A program made the position numbers and the translations under genes. A DNA stretch of 64,000 bases from a virus: positions 62,001 to 126,000 of IMG/VR virus record IMGVR_UViG_3300047469_000312. One strand, given 5' to 3'. Below the pieces are notes generated by a model. It searched no databases. It saw only the letters and a program-made list of their open reading frames with translations, and was not told the origin of the DNA. Of the stretch, positions 35,101-43,811 are shown one piece after another. Every line of letters begins with the position of its first letter. Within the stretch, counting starts at the first letter, position 1.

Positions 35101-35562
35101 ATGAAACAAATCGAATTCAAGTTTGAATACGCTGCTGCCTACTTCCGCCAACACGAAGCCGCATTGCCGAGCAACGATCCAGTGCAGCTCTATCGCAAAG
35201 TGTTTGACATGCTGGCTCTCACAGGCGCGCCTAATGCTGATGCCGTAGAACCGGGCGCCTGGGTCAAGATGAAATACACGAGCGACTACCAGTTCACGCT
35301 CAAGGGTCAGTCTTTCTGGTTGTTCCAAAAGTTCATGGAAAACCTGAGTACGTGGGCGCTGTCTCGACCCCATCAGGCGAAGTCTCGTGCCCAGCAGCAA
35401 GCTGAAGATCTCGTCAATTGGGCTCTTGAGCAGAGCAAAGAAGATCAGCTGGAGTGCGATACTGACATCGCGTTTAAGATCAAGACTTACGGGGTGGCGG
35501 GCTTCCAGATCACTGTGGAAGGTCCGCGTTTTCTGCAACAGAAAATCATCATCATCGGTTAA
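35101..35562 (+). CDS. hypothetical protein, 153 aa
   Basis: The ATG at 35101 follows GAGGAG. The protein is mixed alpha/beta with an aromatic N-terminus (KQIEFKFEYAAAYFRQHEA) and a strand-rich C-terminus (GFQITVEGPRFLQQKIIIIG). There is no known domain. It begins a tight run 35101-37586 of small genes ending at a strong terminator. Confidence 0.5.
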   Translation: MKQIEFKFEYAAAYFRQHEAALPSNDPVQLYRKVFDMLALTGAPNADAVEPGAWVKMKYTSDYQFTLKGQSFWLFQKFMENLSTWALSRPHQAKSRAQQQAEDLVNWALEQSKEDQLECDTDIAFKIKTYGVAGFQITVEGPRFLQQKIIIIG

Positions 35563-35572
35563 GGAGAGAGAG

Positions 35573-36205
35573 ATGGGCAAGAAACCTCGTGTGGAACGCA
35601 GCATTCGGATGATCGTCGACGAGGCCCTCCACTTTGACCATCCGAAGTTGTTGGGGTTGAAGCGGCCTCGAGCAGCGCGTGATCTGGACCACCGGCAATG
35701 GATCGCGTACGGCGTGCAGTGCTCCAAAGAAGTGCTGAATCACGTCTACCGCTATCGTGAGTATCAGCGCCCGTTGGAAGACGCCGAGTATTTCTCACGG
35801 CGCAGGACGCTGGACCCCTTGCCGATTCCGGGTGGTCGGGGCGAACGGATGTCGAGCGAGATCCTGGCATCCAAGCACTTGACGGCAGATCCGATCTTCA
35901 TCCGTCGTCAACAGGAGGAGAACCCGTTCCATCCGGCAAAGATCAGTCACAACGCAGACGCTGAATGGGTCTTTCCCGGTGGTCGTCGCTTGCCGCGCTA
36001 TTTCTTCAGCACGCCACAAGTGTCGCTGCAAGATCTGGCGGATTTCGACCATCCCTTCGAAAAGAAGGTGATCGAGATGGCGGGCACGCATTACCAGCTG
36101 ACGGCCAGTAATGTCGGCAAAACGCGGGCGATCACGCAGCTGCCTTTCATGACCACGCAGCTACTGGCTCAATGGTTGCGTAACAACTCCGTGAGGAAAC
36201 GGTAA
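35573..36205 (+). CDS. hypothetical basic protein, 210 aa
   Basis: The ATG follows AAGGAGAGAG. The protein is rich in Arg, His and Lys (RSIRMIVDEALHFDHPKLLG, RYREYQRPLEDAEYFSRRR), suggesting nucleic-acid or protein binding; no catalytic motif is visible. Its stop overlaps the next ATG by one base. Confidence 0.5.
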   Translation: MGKKPRVERSIRMIVDEALHFDHPKLLGLKRPRAARDLDHRQWIAYGVQCSKEVLNHVYRYREYQRPLEDAEYFSRRRTLDPLPIPGGRGERMSSEILASKHLTADPIFIRRQQEENPFHPAKISHNADAEWVFPGGRRLPRYFFSTPQVSLQDLADFDHPFEKKVIEMAGTHYQLTASNVGKTRAITQLPFMTTQLLAQWLRNNSVRKR

Positions 36206-36384
36206 TGGCATTGCGTATCAAGGGCCTGCCCAGTACCCGCCTGAATCAGCCGCGTCGTGTCGGCTTTGGGCATCTGAAGTACATCACCGAATGCGACAAG
36301 TACTTCGGCTTCGGTGAGACACGACAAGAGTCCTTCTCGGCCTGGAAGGAGGCTAAACAGAAATCCCAACCACAGGTGCCATGA
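36205..36384 (+). CDS. small basic protein, 59 aa
   Basis: It starts within the previous stop (TAATG) and its own stop overlaps the next start (ATGATG/TGA). The sequence is Arg/Lys-rich (STRLNQPRRVGFGHLKYITE). The double coupling makes it a likely real gene. No family is recognised. Confidence 0.5.
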   Translation: MALRIKGLPSTRLNQPRRVGFGHLKYITECDKYFGFGETRQESFSAWKEAKQKSQPQVP

Positions 36385-36854
36385 TGGATACCCAGATGCA
36401 GACAAGCTTTGCCCAGCTGGATGCGACACTGTGCCAGCGCATTCGCGAGAATGGTTTCACCATGATGTCGACGCCTTTCCCAGCTGACCAGCGTCAACAC
36501 ATGGTTTACACTATCGGACTGTGTGAGAAGGGCATTCCGGAGCTGATCCTGTTCTCTGCCGGTGATGTCGCAATCAGCTACCAGTACGTTGACAAAGCAG
36601 CGCGTCTGTTGCTTCAGCATCAGAATGAGAACCTAAGCAATCTGGATCTCTCGTCGACGTTCACCCACCGGACCCGACTACGCGATCTCATTGATGTTGA
36701 TGGCGCGTTGAACGAATATTTGAAATATACCAAGCGACTCTATCCGAGCCGCTGCAATCGCGTCATGCAGCTCATGTGGTCCGACAGGCAGGATCGGTTT
36801 CCCGACGAACCCCAGTACGATCATAACCAGTTTCAGCAACACATGCTGACCTAA
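36381..36854 (+). CDS. DUF4262-like protein, 157 aa
   Basis: It shows the DUF4262 pattern: a conserved MVYTIGLCEKGIPELILF block (~residues 38-58), a central helical part, and a C-terminal QLMWSDRQDRFPDEP motif. The family is found in bacteria and phages and has no established biochemical role. The start may be either of two adjacent ATGs (36381 or 36384). It overlaps the 59-aa gene by four bases. Confidence 0.7.
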   Translation: MMDTQMQTSFAQLDATLCQRIRENGFTMMSTPFPADQRQHMVYTIGLCEKGIPELILFSAGDVAISYQYVDKAARLLLQHQNENLSNLDLSSTFTHRTRLRDLIDVDGALNEYLKYTKRLYPSRCNRVMQLMWSDRQDRFPDEPQYDHNQFQQHMLT

Positions 36855-36901
36855 GTAGTACCTTTCATCAACGCGTAGCTAATTAGAATGAGGTGATCAC
36901 G

Positions 36902-37258
36902 ATGGACATGATTTTCGATTTACCCGGTATCAAGAAGGTTGTCCAATCGTTTCCGGATGATTTCGATGGTCCGGACACAGGCGTGACTGACGATGGTTTG
37001 CCCTTGACATTCCTGACGAACTTTCAGCCGCACCGCTTGCCGGTATATCTGACGGCGATTCAGCATGCAGGTCTGAACGCTTCGGACTTCGGCATTGCCG
37101 ATGTCGCTTATGGGTACAACTCGGAAACTGGTTATCGCTGGGCGCATGATCTGGATGCTTACAAGGCGTTCTTCTACAACCTCGATCACGATGACTTGCA
37201 GAAGTTCCATCGCGCTTTGGAGGCTGTGTTCAAAGCCCATCCGACCTTCATGCGTTAA
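36902..37258 (+). CDS. hypothetical acidic protein, 118 aa
   Basis: The ATG at 36902 lies eight bases after GAGG; an in-frame GTG at 36893 overlaps that site and is less likely. The protein is acidic with many Asp (FPDDFDGPDTGVTDDG; DLDAYKAFFYNLDHDDL), suggesting a DNA-mimic-like or metal-binding surface, but no motif supports either. Gene spacing is tight downstream. Confidence 0.5.
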   Translation: MDMIFDLPGIKKVVQSFPDDFDGPDTGVTDDGLPLTFLTNFQPHRLPVYLTAIQHAGLNASDFGIADVAYGYNSETGYRWAHDLDAYKAFFYNLDHDDLQKFHRALEAVFKAHPTFMR

Positions 37259-37268
37259 GGAGACGACC

Positions 37269-37586
37269 ATGCTATTCAAGCTGCTTGATTTTCTCGGCTT
37301 TCATGATAACACGGTGCAGCTCGGTGTCTCGGCACAGATGAGTAAAGAAAAGCGCCACGGCGTCGTGCATTACGACACGCAAAACGGTGTGCGCCACATC
37401 GGCTTTCTGGCCGATAAGCCCCATCGCTTGACGCCTTACGATCGTGAGATGAATGATCGACTCTTCCGTCAGCTCGATCGCATGTCGATGCCTGCCACCA
37501 CGCTTGAAGTCAAACGGGGTCGCAGTGCTTTTCTGATCAAACGTCTCTCCGGCAGCCTCGCGGCTGCTCGCCTGCGCATCCGGTAA
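37269..37586 (+). CDS. hypothetical basic protein, 105 aa
   Basis: The ATG follows TAAGGAG. The N-terminus is hydrophobic (LFKLLDFLGFHDN) and the C-terminus basic (KRGRSAFLIKRLSGSLAAAR). No domain recognised. It is the last gene before the strong T-tract terminator at 37601. Confidence 0.5.
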   Translation: MLFKLLDFLGFHDNTVQLGVSAQMSKEKRHGVVHYDTQNGVRHIGFLADKPHRLTPYDREMNDRLFRQLDRMSMPATTLEVKRGRSAFLIKRLSGSLAAARLRIR

Positions 37587-37600
37587 CGGAGGCGTGGGTG

Positions 37601-37632
37601 AAGAGTGTCCTCACCGACACTCTTTTTTTTTT
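37601..37632 (+). terminator. strong intrinsic terminator (stem plus ten T)
   Basis: AAGAGTGTC pairs with GACACTCTT around CTCACC, followed by an unbroken run of T to 37632. The most canonical intrinsic terminator in the window, suited to host RNA polymerase. Confidence 0.9.
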
Positions 37633-37657
37633 GTCTTATTACAAAAGAAGCTGGCGA

Positions 37658-37674
37658 TATATTACAAACCTAGC
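37658..37674 (+). promoter_or_regulatory. candidate early promoter TATATTACAAACCTAGC
   Basis: The element contains TATATTAC, the core reported for phiKZ early promoters, and matches 33276-33292 at 16 of 17 bases. It sits between a strong terminator and the GTG of 37701, leaving a leader under 30 bases. Confidence 0.6.
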
Positions 37675-37700
37675 CTTATAACCACCGTTTGGGGATTACT

Positions 37701-38540
37701 GTGTCTTACCTTGATTTGTTAATGCAGGACTTTACGCCCTTGGTGGCTCAAGCCAAGAGCCAGTTGCGTGCGACCGATCTGTACTGGCGCATTGCGTTTA
37801 TTCTCTACGTTATCAGTAGCTTGCAATTTACCAAACGTCAGGTTCGGCGTTTGGTGCGTGCCTTGCCGCCTCCCGTCACCCCCAACCCCGAGGATCAGTT
37901 CATCAGTGTCACGGCCGAGGAGCTGCGATGCTATCGGGATCGCTCCGGCAACTACGATGTGCCACGAGAGTTTCCGCCTGCGTTGGAGAAGTACACGACT
38001 AAACCGACCGCGTCGGATTTCGCCCAATGGATTCTCGAACTGGGCCAAATGGACGAAGCCCTGTTGCTCGACACCAAACGCGCTATAACAGCATCTGCGG
38101 CGTTCCATGACGTACGCATACCCAAGCTCCTGCGCATGGTCGACAACCGCACCAAAGCCCTCTGGGTGCGTCTGGGCTTCGATATGGCGCTACGGGCCGT
38201 GAGCGAGCAACAAGTGCGTCAGGAAGTGACCAATATGCTGGGTAAACGCGAGTGTCCTGATCTGGATGCGCGCAACTATGCATACCTGATGCCCAGTGTC
38301 GGTGCCCTGATTCTCGCCGCCGCCCAGGCCGATGAGTTTCCGTGCCTGTCGGTCTTCTCGAGAAATCTTACCGGCTATCGTGATGTACTGAAGGGTATAA
38401 CGTTGCTCAACACCAACGTGATCCAGTCCCTCGCGACCGCTTACGCTGTGATGTCTGGCATCAAGATCCCGGCCTCGTATGTCCGTTGCGATCATCTGAC
38501 GCTGCAGCTCCTCGAAAGCCCAGAACCTGTAGTGGTTTAA
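37701..38540 (+). CDS. hypothetical early-type protein, GTG start, 279 aa
   Basis: I choose GTG at 37701, six bases after GGGGA; the alternatives are TTG 37689 and ATG 37722. The protein is largely helical with some hydrophobic stretches (WRIAFILYVISSLQF, VGALILAAAQAD) that may be buried helices rather than membrane spans. No enzyme motif. The short distance to the early-promoter-like element suggests early expression. Confidence 0.5.
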   Translation: MSYLDLLMQDFTPLVAQAKSQLRATDLYWRIAFILYVISSLQFTKRQVRRLVRALPPPVTPNPEDQFISVTAEELRCYRDRSGNYDVPREFPPALEKYTTKPTASDFAQWILELGQMDEALLLDTKRAITASAAFHDVRIPKLLRMVDNRTKALWVRLGFDMALRAVSEQQVRQEVTNMLGKRECPDLDARNYAYLMPSVGALILAAAQADEFPCLSVFSRNLTGYRDVLKGITLLNTNVIQSLATAYAVMSGIKIPASYVRCDHLTLQLLESPEPVVV

Positions 38541-38550
38541 CCCGTTTTAC

Positions 38551-38591
38551 GGAGACACTTCTAGCACAGGAGTTGGGGTGTCTTCCTTTTT
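38551..38591 (+). terminator. hairpin with T-rich tail upstream of the thymidylate kinase gene
   Basis: GGAGACAC pairs with GTGTCTTCC (one bulge) around a long loop, then CTTTTTATTC. It separates 37701 from 38612. Confidence 0.5.
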
Positions 38592-38611
38592 ATTCTTTTG
38601 GTGAAAAAGCA

Positions 38612-39343
38612 ATGAGCAATACTCGGGGTGTTTGGGTAACCTTTGAAGGCGCAGATGGCGCGGGCAAGACCACCGCGCTGGAGTCGGCGTACGAATTCTT
38701 AAAGCGTAAGGGCTACAAGGTCCTCAGGACTCGTGAACCGGGCGGCACACCGCTCTCGGAAGAGATCCGAGAGCTGATCCTGCATCGTGACCAGCATCCG
38801 CGCTGTGAGATGCTGTTGTTCGCTGCAGCACGCGCCCAACACGTGGAAGAGCTGATCAAACCTGCGCTCGCCGCGGGCTACATCGTGCTGTGTGATCGTT
38901 TCTCGATGTCGAGCTACGCATACCAGCAAGTCGCGCGTAATCTCGGACCATCGGTCACTATGCTCGATGATTTCGCGCGAGGTGGGGCATGGCCGGATTT
39001 CGTCGCGTACTTCGATGTGGATGTCGAAGAAGGCATTCGGCGTTTGAACGCTCGCGCTGAGGAGAATGGCAAGAGCGATCGCCTGGATCGTGAACTCCTC
39101 GACTTCAAGCGTCGCGTTAATGAAGGCTTCCGTAAAGCTTACGACGAGAAGCTCTTCAAGAACGTCTACAAGGTCGACGCCAACATGTCCAAGCTCTTCG
39201 TCGATCTTCAGGTCGCGGGCTGGTTGGAGTGGGACGTGATTCCGTCGCATACTGGGGAAAACATGCCGATGTTTGGTTACCCGGATAAGCCAGACCTGCG
39301 GCGCTTCTTGGACGGCGTGATTGCTCACGCAACCGACGCTTAA
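38612..39343 (+). CDS. tmk: thymidylate kinase, 243 aa
   Basis: It phosphorylates dTMP to dTDP with ATP. The P-loop is FEGADGAGKTT (residues 11-21), followed by the TREPGGTP motif (40-47) that positions the nucleotide and the DRFSMSS motif (95-101). A lid-like basic region follows (NARAEENGKSDRLDRE). The length is a little above the usual ~210 because of a C-terminal extension (IPSHTGENMPMFGYPDKPDL). The ATG at 38612 has only a weak site (GGTGAAAAAGC). With folA and thyA in the same region it forms a dTTP supply pathway. Confidence 0.9.
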   Translation: MSNTRGVWVTFEGADGAGKTTALESAYEFLKRKGYKVLRTREPGGTPLSEEIRELILHRDQHPRCEMLLFAAARAQHVEELIKPALAAGYIVLCDRFSMSSYAYQQVARNLGPSVTMLDDFARGGAWPDFVAYFDVDVEEGIRRLNARAEENGKSDRLDRELLDFKRRVNEGFRKAYDEKLFKNVYKVDANMSKLFVDLQVAGWLEWDVIPSHTGENMPMFGYPDKPDLRRFLDGVIAHATDA

Positions 39344-39368
39344 GGTACAAAAAAAACAAGGAAGCAGG

Positions 39369-40178
39369 ATGAGCACTTACAGTTTCGAGCACACCGTGAA
39401 TCCGGGGCGCTTTCGTCGTCAGAAAGCTCTGATCAAAGAACGCGCGGGGACGATTCGCTATCTGCATGAGCGCCGTCGGGAAGAAGCGGCGGCCGCTGAG
39501 CGTAAAGCCCAGTTCGATCGCGCCTGTGTGCAAGCCGTGATTGTGGGGATCAAGACTGCGCTGAACTTCACGGTGGCCGAATGTGAGCAACCCGTTTGGC
39601 CTGACAGTCCCTGGTACAAGCCGAAGACTTTCAAGCCGGAGTTCTTTGAGCGCGCCATGCGGTATTTCGATCCCGCTATCACCGAAGAGTTCCTTCATCG
39701 GGAGCTCTCAGCGTTCAAGGAGTTCTGGCAGATCGAGCATTGGATTGGCGCGCGCTACACCATCGTCGAGAAGATGGAATACGACGGTCCGTGGTGGCGC
39801 GTGCCGAGTCGTCATGACTGCCATTACCCGCAGTGGCCGGAAGCGCTTTACTACTTCGACATGTCGCGCGTCAAGCTCGTGAAGGACAACGAGGATGATG
39901 AGGACAGCTGGAAGTACTGGAAGCTCAAGACGCCGGAAGACCATCTGGACGAAGCGCTGAAATCCCTGACGGAACTCCCGACTAACGAAGACGGTCTGGT
40001 CAATGCCGACGATCTCGCCAAGGCGGGGAGAGCCGCCAATGAAGTTTATCGTCGCGTGTTCAGCGACCCTAAGCTCATGCAGGAGATGGCGGACAAGAAT
40101 CAAGGCTACGTGCACGGCCACATGTGGTGGAACGTACCCGGCAAGCTGCTCAGAAAACTATTCAACAGGAGAAAGTAG
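39369..40178 (+). CDS. hypothetical protein, 269 aa
   Basis: The ATG follows AAGGAAGCAGG. The first ~50 residues are strongly charged and helical (KERAGTIRYLHERRREEAAA). The middle is aromatic (EYDGPWWRVPSRHDCHYPQW) and the acidic DNEDDEDSW lies near residue 175. The C-terminus is basic (KLLRKLFNRRK). No domain recognised. It overlaps the next GTG start by one base, implying coupled translation. Confidence 0.5.
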   Translation: MSTYSFEHTVNPGRFRRQKALIKERAGTIRYLHERRREEAAAAERKAQFDRACVQAVIVGIKTALNFTVAECEQPVWPDSPWYKPKTFKPEFFERAMRYFDPAITEEFLHRELSAFKEFWQIEHWIGARYTIVEKMEYDGPWWRVPSRHDCHYPQWPEALYYFDMSRVKLVKDNEDDEDSWKYWKLKTPEDHLDEALKSLTELPTNEDGLVNADDLAKAGRAANEVYRRVFSDPKLMQEMADKNQGYVHGHMWWNVPGKLLRKLFNRRK

Positions 40179-41485
40179 TGAGCGCAGAACAACAACAAGG
40201 GCTGACGTACGAGGAAGCTATTGCGGCCGATCCGGTCGGTTTTATCTACGTCTGTCAAACAGTGCAGAATAACCTCGCGCCTGCGATGATGGAGCATATC
40301 GCGCTGGGCACGCCTGAAACCGTCGCTGGCACGAGGGCGGTGTATCGCGAAGAAGTGGTCAATACGCTCAAGAGCAAGATCGCCGAACTGGAAGATCAGC
40401 TGCGCAATCACGAGATCGCACTGGCGAACCGCCAGACGGAGCTCGAGGCTGAACGAAGCAACAAGTTCTCGGAAGCGGGCTGGTTCCTGCCCAAGGAAAT
40501 GGTGACGGACAACGTCGGCATTTCGCTGGACCATCTGATCAACAAGGCCAAGCGGACCTCGGTCGTCAATGTGGTGGTTGCACCGGGTGAACCGTACGAA
40601 ATCATCTACGAAGCTGACTGGGTCAAATACCTGCGCAAGGTCGAACCCCAGGCCGCACAGACCTGGATCGTTAAGTTGGGCTCGGCAGTGGCCCATCTGC
40701 ATGAACCGTCTCTGATCAGTCGCGTCAGTGCCAGCAAGCAGGAAGAGACCATCAAGCGATTGATGAACGATCTGGGCTCACCGAACAGTACGAGTCTGGC
40801 CCAGGCGTTCAAGCAGTTCGCCAACGAGATCTGCTACGGCCACGTCAGTCTGGAAACAGTCGTACAGAAGGTCGCAGGTACGTACACAGGCAAACTGCGT
40901 GTGGAAGAGCCGATGGACACCTCGCACTACTGTAACCCGTATGCAGTTCCGGCAGACCGCATTAACACGGGTAGTCCGATCAGTACGCCTGAAGTCGTCT
41001 GTACCAATTCGCCCGGTTGCTGCACGCGTAACCGTCCGTTGTCCGAACAAGGCAACTGCAGGCTCAAGCCGTCGATCGTGAATGCGGCGCCGGAGCAAGT
41101 CAAGGTCCACACGGATCTCGGTGTACCGGATGTCAGTTCCGTTAAGGAATTCACCTGTGCGGAATGTCCGAACCAGGCGGTGCTGGAAGGCTGCTGCGGT
41201 CGTAACACGAAGGAGTACCCCCAGTCGACCGAGCGCATCATCGAAAACCTTGCTCGTCTTCCCACGGATGCCACGCCCCAGCAGTTAGCGGCCGCCGTCC
41301 GGGCAACCAAACCCGTCTACGCTGTCTCAGCATTGACTGACCCGACTACGATCCAGAAGGCCGTGGTCATGGGCTTGGTTGGTACTGCAGAGCAGCAAGC
41401 AGAAGCGCGTGAATTCCTCACGCAGTATATCCAACTGGTCAAGGATTACCCCGCGACCATGAGTACGGCTATGCAACGGCAGTAA
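40178..41485 (+). CDS. coiled-coil protein with Cys-rich C-terminal half, GTG start, 435 aa
   Basis: GTG at 40178 overlaps the previous TAG and follows AACAGGAG. Residues ~55-95 are a coiled coil (LKSKIAELEDQLRNHEIALA). From ~245 to ~340 many Cys occur in pairs: HYCNPY, VCTNSPGCCTRNRP, NCRLKP, FTCAECPNQAVLEGCCGRN. This spacing suggests one or two zinc-binding sites. The remainder is helical. No enzyme motif. It precedes another protein with a Cys cluster (41533). Confidence 0.55.
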   Translation: MSAEQQQGLTYEEAIAADPVGFIYVCQTVQNNLAPAMMEHIALGTPETVAGTRAVYREEVVNTLKSKIAELEDQLRNHEIALANRQTELEAERSNKFSEAGWFLPKEMVTDNVGISLDHLINKAKRTSVVNVVVAPGEPYEIIYEADWVKYLRKVEPQAAQTWIVKLGSAVAHLHEPSLISRVSASKQEETIKRLMNDLGSPNSTSLAQAFKQFANEICYGHVSLETVVQKVAGTYTGKLRVEEPMDTSHYCNPYAVPADRINTGSPISTPEVVCTNSPGCCTRNRPLSEQGNCRLKPSIVNAAPEQVKVHTDLGVPDVSSVKEFTCAECPNQAVLEGCCGRNTKEYPQSTERIIENLARLPTDATPQQLAAAVRATKPVYAVSALTDPTTIQKAVVMGLVGTAEQQAEAREFLTQYIQLVKDYPATMSTAMQRQ

Positions 41486-41532
41486 AACGTCAAGCAGTAA
41501 ATCACCCCATCACGTTAGGAAGTTAATTAGAA

Positions 41533-43284
41533 ATGGAACAAGTGCAAGCTGGTTCGACCGGCACCACAAAGCCGTTCACGAAGTACGACGCTGATTACAA
41601 GGCGCTCGTGAAGCACATGCAACGTACGCTCGACCAGCGTCTCTCCGAAGGCCGGACGTCGCTCTTCCGGACCAGGACGGAAATGAAGCCGACCCCGCAA
41701 ATGGTCGAAAACAAGATTTCCGTCGACGTGACGCTCAACCACGTCTACCTCGGTGCCCTGACCGAAGATGAGCGCGCCTACCACACATGCTCGTGCTGTG
41801 GCTCGTTCATGAAGCACTACGCCGGTACGGTCATGATCGACAAGGACGGGAAGACCAAGTCGGTCCTGTGGGATTCGACGACGTTCCCCACGGATAACTA
41901 CTACTTCACGCTCGTCGAGCGCATGCAAGAAGTGGTGGAGTCGGGTCGGGTGGTCGGTCCGTTCAAGGACAACAAGCAGATCTGGGGTGCGTACGAAAAG
42001 GGCGGCTTCGAGCACTTCGGCATCATGGTGCCCTCGATGCTGCAGCACACTGGTCGTCTCACGCCGCGTCAGCGTCAAGCCCAGCTGCGTGAAGACTACA
42101 AGCTGATGGCGAAGTTCTTCGAGACCGAGAAGGGCTCGGTGGCGACGCTCAAGAAGCTCATGCAGATCATCGAAGCGGAAGTCCTCGTCGGGGATGAGAT
42201 GATCGAAGGCTCGGGTCGTTGGCTGTACGAAACGGCCGTCGAACGCGCGGCGGAAAAGAATACCCGTGCGCGGGAGAACAAGCTGTGGCGTGCCGTGTCG
42301 GCCGCAGCCATGGGTTGGGCCCATCCGAACAAGACCCTGGTCGGCACGGTGCTCGACGCACTGCTCGAAGGTCAGTCGTTCGAACAGATCAAGCGCTCGT
42401 TCGGCAAGAAGACGAAGGCTGACGTTTACCGTCGTCCGGTCGCGGCACCCACGATGAACCAACTCCAGATCGCTGAAAAGCGCATCGCGGAACTCGGCAT
42501 GCAGCAGTCGCTGCGCCGTCGCGTGGCGTACCTCGAGGACATCCCGAAAGATGCCTTCCATTGGGATGCGCGTGATCTGCTGAACTTCACGCCGCCTGAG
42601 GAAAAGCAACCGACTGGTGTGTTCGCTCACCTGGCGCCGAAGACGAAGGACGTCATCGACACCCAGCAAGAAGACCTGAAGTTGCCGCCGGTGACGATGT
42701 CGTGGAACAAGTTCCAGGCTGAAGTGCTCCCCAAGGCATTGGACATCGAAATCTACATCCCGTGGGCAGCGGACTTCTTTACCGGTGTGGCGACGGCCGC
42801 GGATCTCGATGCACCGCCCATCCTGATGTACGATTTCGACGACTACCGCAACCCGATGTCGATGTACCAGCGTTCGTCGAAGGACTTCCGCGGCAGCCTG
42901 ATCGGCACCACGCCCGACATCTGGAACCTGGCAAATAACCAGTACCACAAGGTGCAAGGTATCGTCAAGGCACCGCACATGTTCGGCACGGTTGAGTTCC
43001 CGCAACTGGGTGAGCAGGCGCTCTTCATCATCGAAGGCGCGTACGACAAGCAGAACGAGCGCGGCGACAAGGGCATTGCGCTCTTCCCGCAGCTGCTCAA
43101 GCAGGACCTGTACGACATCTCGCGGGTGGTCGAAACGTTCTCTAACGAGGCCGTCTTCGAAGGCGAAGTGAAGCGTCAGGCGTGCGGCCTCATGATTGTG
43201 AAGGGCGGTAACGCACAACCGCGGCGCCTGAAGGTGAAGACCGAGTTCGGCGATCGCACGATCGTCATCGACCGTTGGGAGTAA
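41533..43284 (+). CDS. conserved phage protein with N-terminal CxCC motif, 583 aa
   Basis: Near residues 92-100 it has HTCSCCGSFMKHYAGTVMID. To my knowledge this C-x-C-C...F pattern followed by a short beta block and LWD marks a family of large proteins of unknown function spread across very different phages (including actinophages). The C-terminal ~180 residues form a beta-rich domain (YDFDDYRNPMSMYQ, IVKAPHMFGTVEFPQ). It has its own terminator downstream and favoured codons, suggesting good expression. Role unknown. Confidence 0.55.
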   Translation: MEQVQAGSTGTTKPFTKYDADYKALVKHMQRTLDQRLSEGRTSLFRTRTEMKPTPQMVENKISVDVTLNHVYLGALTEDERAYHTCSCCGSFMKHYAGTVMIDKDGKTKSVLWDSTTFPTDNYYFTLVERMQEVVESGRVVGPFKDNKQIWGAYEKGGFEHFGIMVPSMLQHTGRLTPRQRQAQLREDYKLMAKFFETEKGSVATLKKLMQIIEAEVLVGDEMIEGSGRWLYETAVERAAEKNTRARENKLWRAVSAAAMGWAHPNKTLVGTVLDALLEGQSFEQIKRSFGKKTKADVYRRPVAAPTMNQLQIAEKRIAELGMQQSLRRRVAYLEDIPKDAFHWDARDLLNFTPPEEKQPTGVFAHLAPKTKDVIDTQQEDLKLPPVTMSWNKFQAEVLPKALDIEIYIPWAADFFTGVATAADLDAPPILMYDFDDYRNPMSMYQRSSKDFRGSLIGTTPDIWNLANNQYHKVQGIVKAPHMFGTVEFPQLGEQALFIIEGAYDKQNERGDKGIALFPQLLKQDLYDISRVVETFSNEAVFEGEVKRQACGLMIVKGGNAQPRRLKVKTEFGDRTIVIDRWE

Positions 43285-43297
43285 TCCCTAACTGAAG

Positions 43298-43320
43298 AGA
43301 GGGCTTCGGCCCTCTTTTTA
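43298..43320 (+). terminator. UUCG-loop hairpin terminator with T tract
   Basis: AGAGGGC pairs with GCCCTCT around TTCG, followed by TTTTTATTT. Strong and canonical. Confidence 0.85.
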
Positions 43321-43340
43321 TTTCCTTTTAGGATGAGCTC

Positions 43341-43811
43341 ATGTGGTTTTACGTGGGGCTGGGCATGTTCGCAGTGGGTCTTACCCTTCTGAGTTGTTTT
43401 GGGATCACGCAAGAAGAGCACAAGCAGGGCAAGCCCTATGCCGCCAGTGATCGTGTGGGCTCGGTGCTGTTTGTGTTGGGCTGTTGTATTACTGGCGCGA
43501 CCGTAGTCTGGTGGTTTGTGCAGTTCCTGGTGAGTCTTGCGCAACAACTTTTTTACGGAGTAGAGGCAGCTTATGCTGACACTCCGCTTGAGCCTTGTGC
43601 GCTGGTGTCCTTTAGTAGTGCACTTTTCTTTCTGTTGGCGCTGCTCGCCTGCTTTCGGGCAGAAGGCCAGTTTCGTCAATATCGTCGGACCGATCACGCC
43701 CATGCGCGGCGCATCCGGGCAAGACATTTTCATTACGCTGGAGTTTTGATCTGGTGCGGACAGCTGGCGCTCTTAAGTAGTGTGCTGCTCTTCGTGCTGA
43801 AACGCCTATGA
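43341..43811 (+). CDS. multi-pass membrane protein, 156 aa
   Basis: About four hydrophobic segments: ~3-20 (FYVGLGMFAVGLTLLS), ~43-62 (VLFVLGCCITGATVVWWFV), ~88-105 (SFSSALFFLLALLACF) and ~135-153 (VLIWCGQLALLSSVLLFVL). A basic loop (RAEGQFRQYRRTDHAHARR) lies before the last span. It overlaps the next small membrane gene by four bases. Function unknown. Confidence 0.6.
   Translation: MWFYVGLGMFAVGLTLLSCFGITQEEHKQGKPYAASDRVGSVLFVLGCCITGATVVWWFVQFLVSLAQQLFYGVEAAYADTPLEPCALVSFSSALFFLLALLACFRAEGQFRQYRRTDHAHARRIRARHFHYAGVLIWCGQLALLSSVLLFVLKRL

Noticed and set aside
38486-38611. Longer N-terminus for thymidylate kinase
   Set aside because: The added residues would overlap the upstream gene and a hairpin; family start and P-loop spacing fit ATG 38612.
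41527-43218. Minus-strand open frame of 563 codons
   Set aside because: It mirrors the 41533 gene, whose CxCC pattern, ribosome site and terminator support the plus strand.
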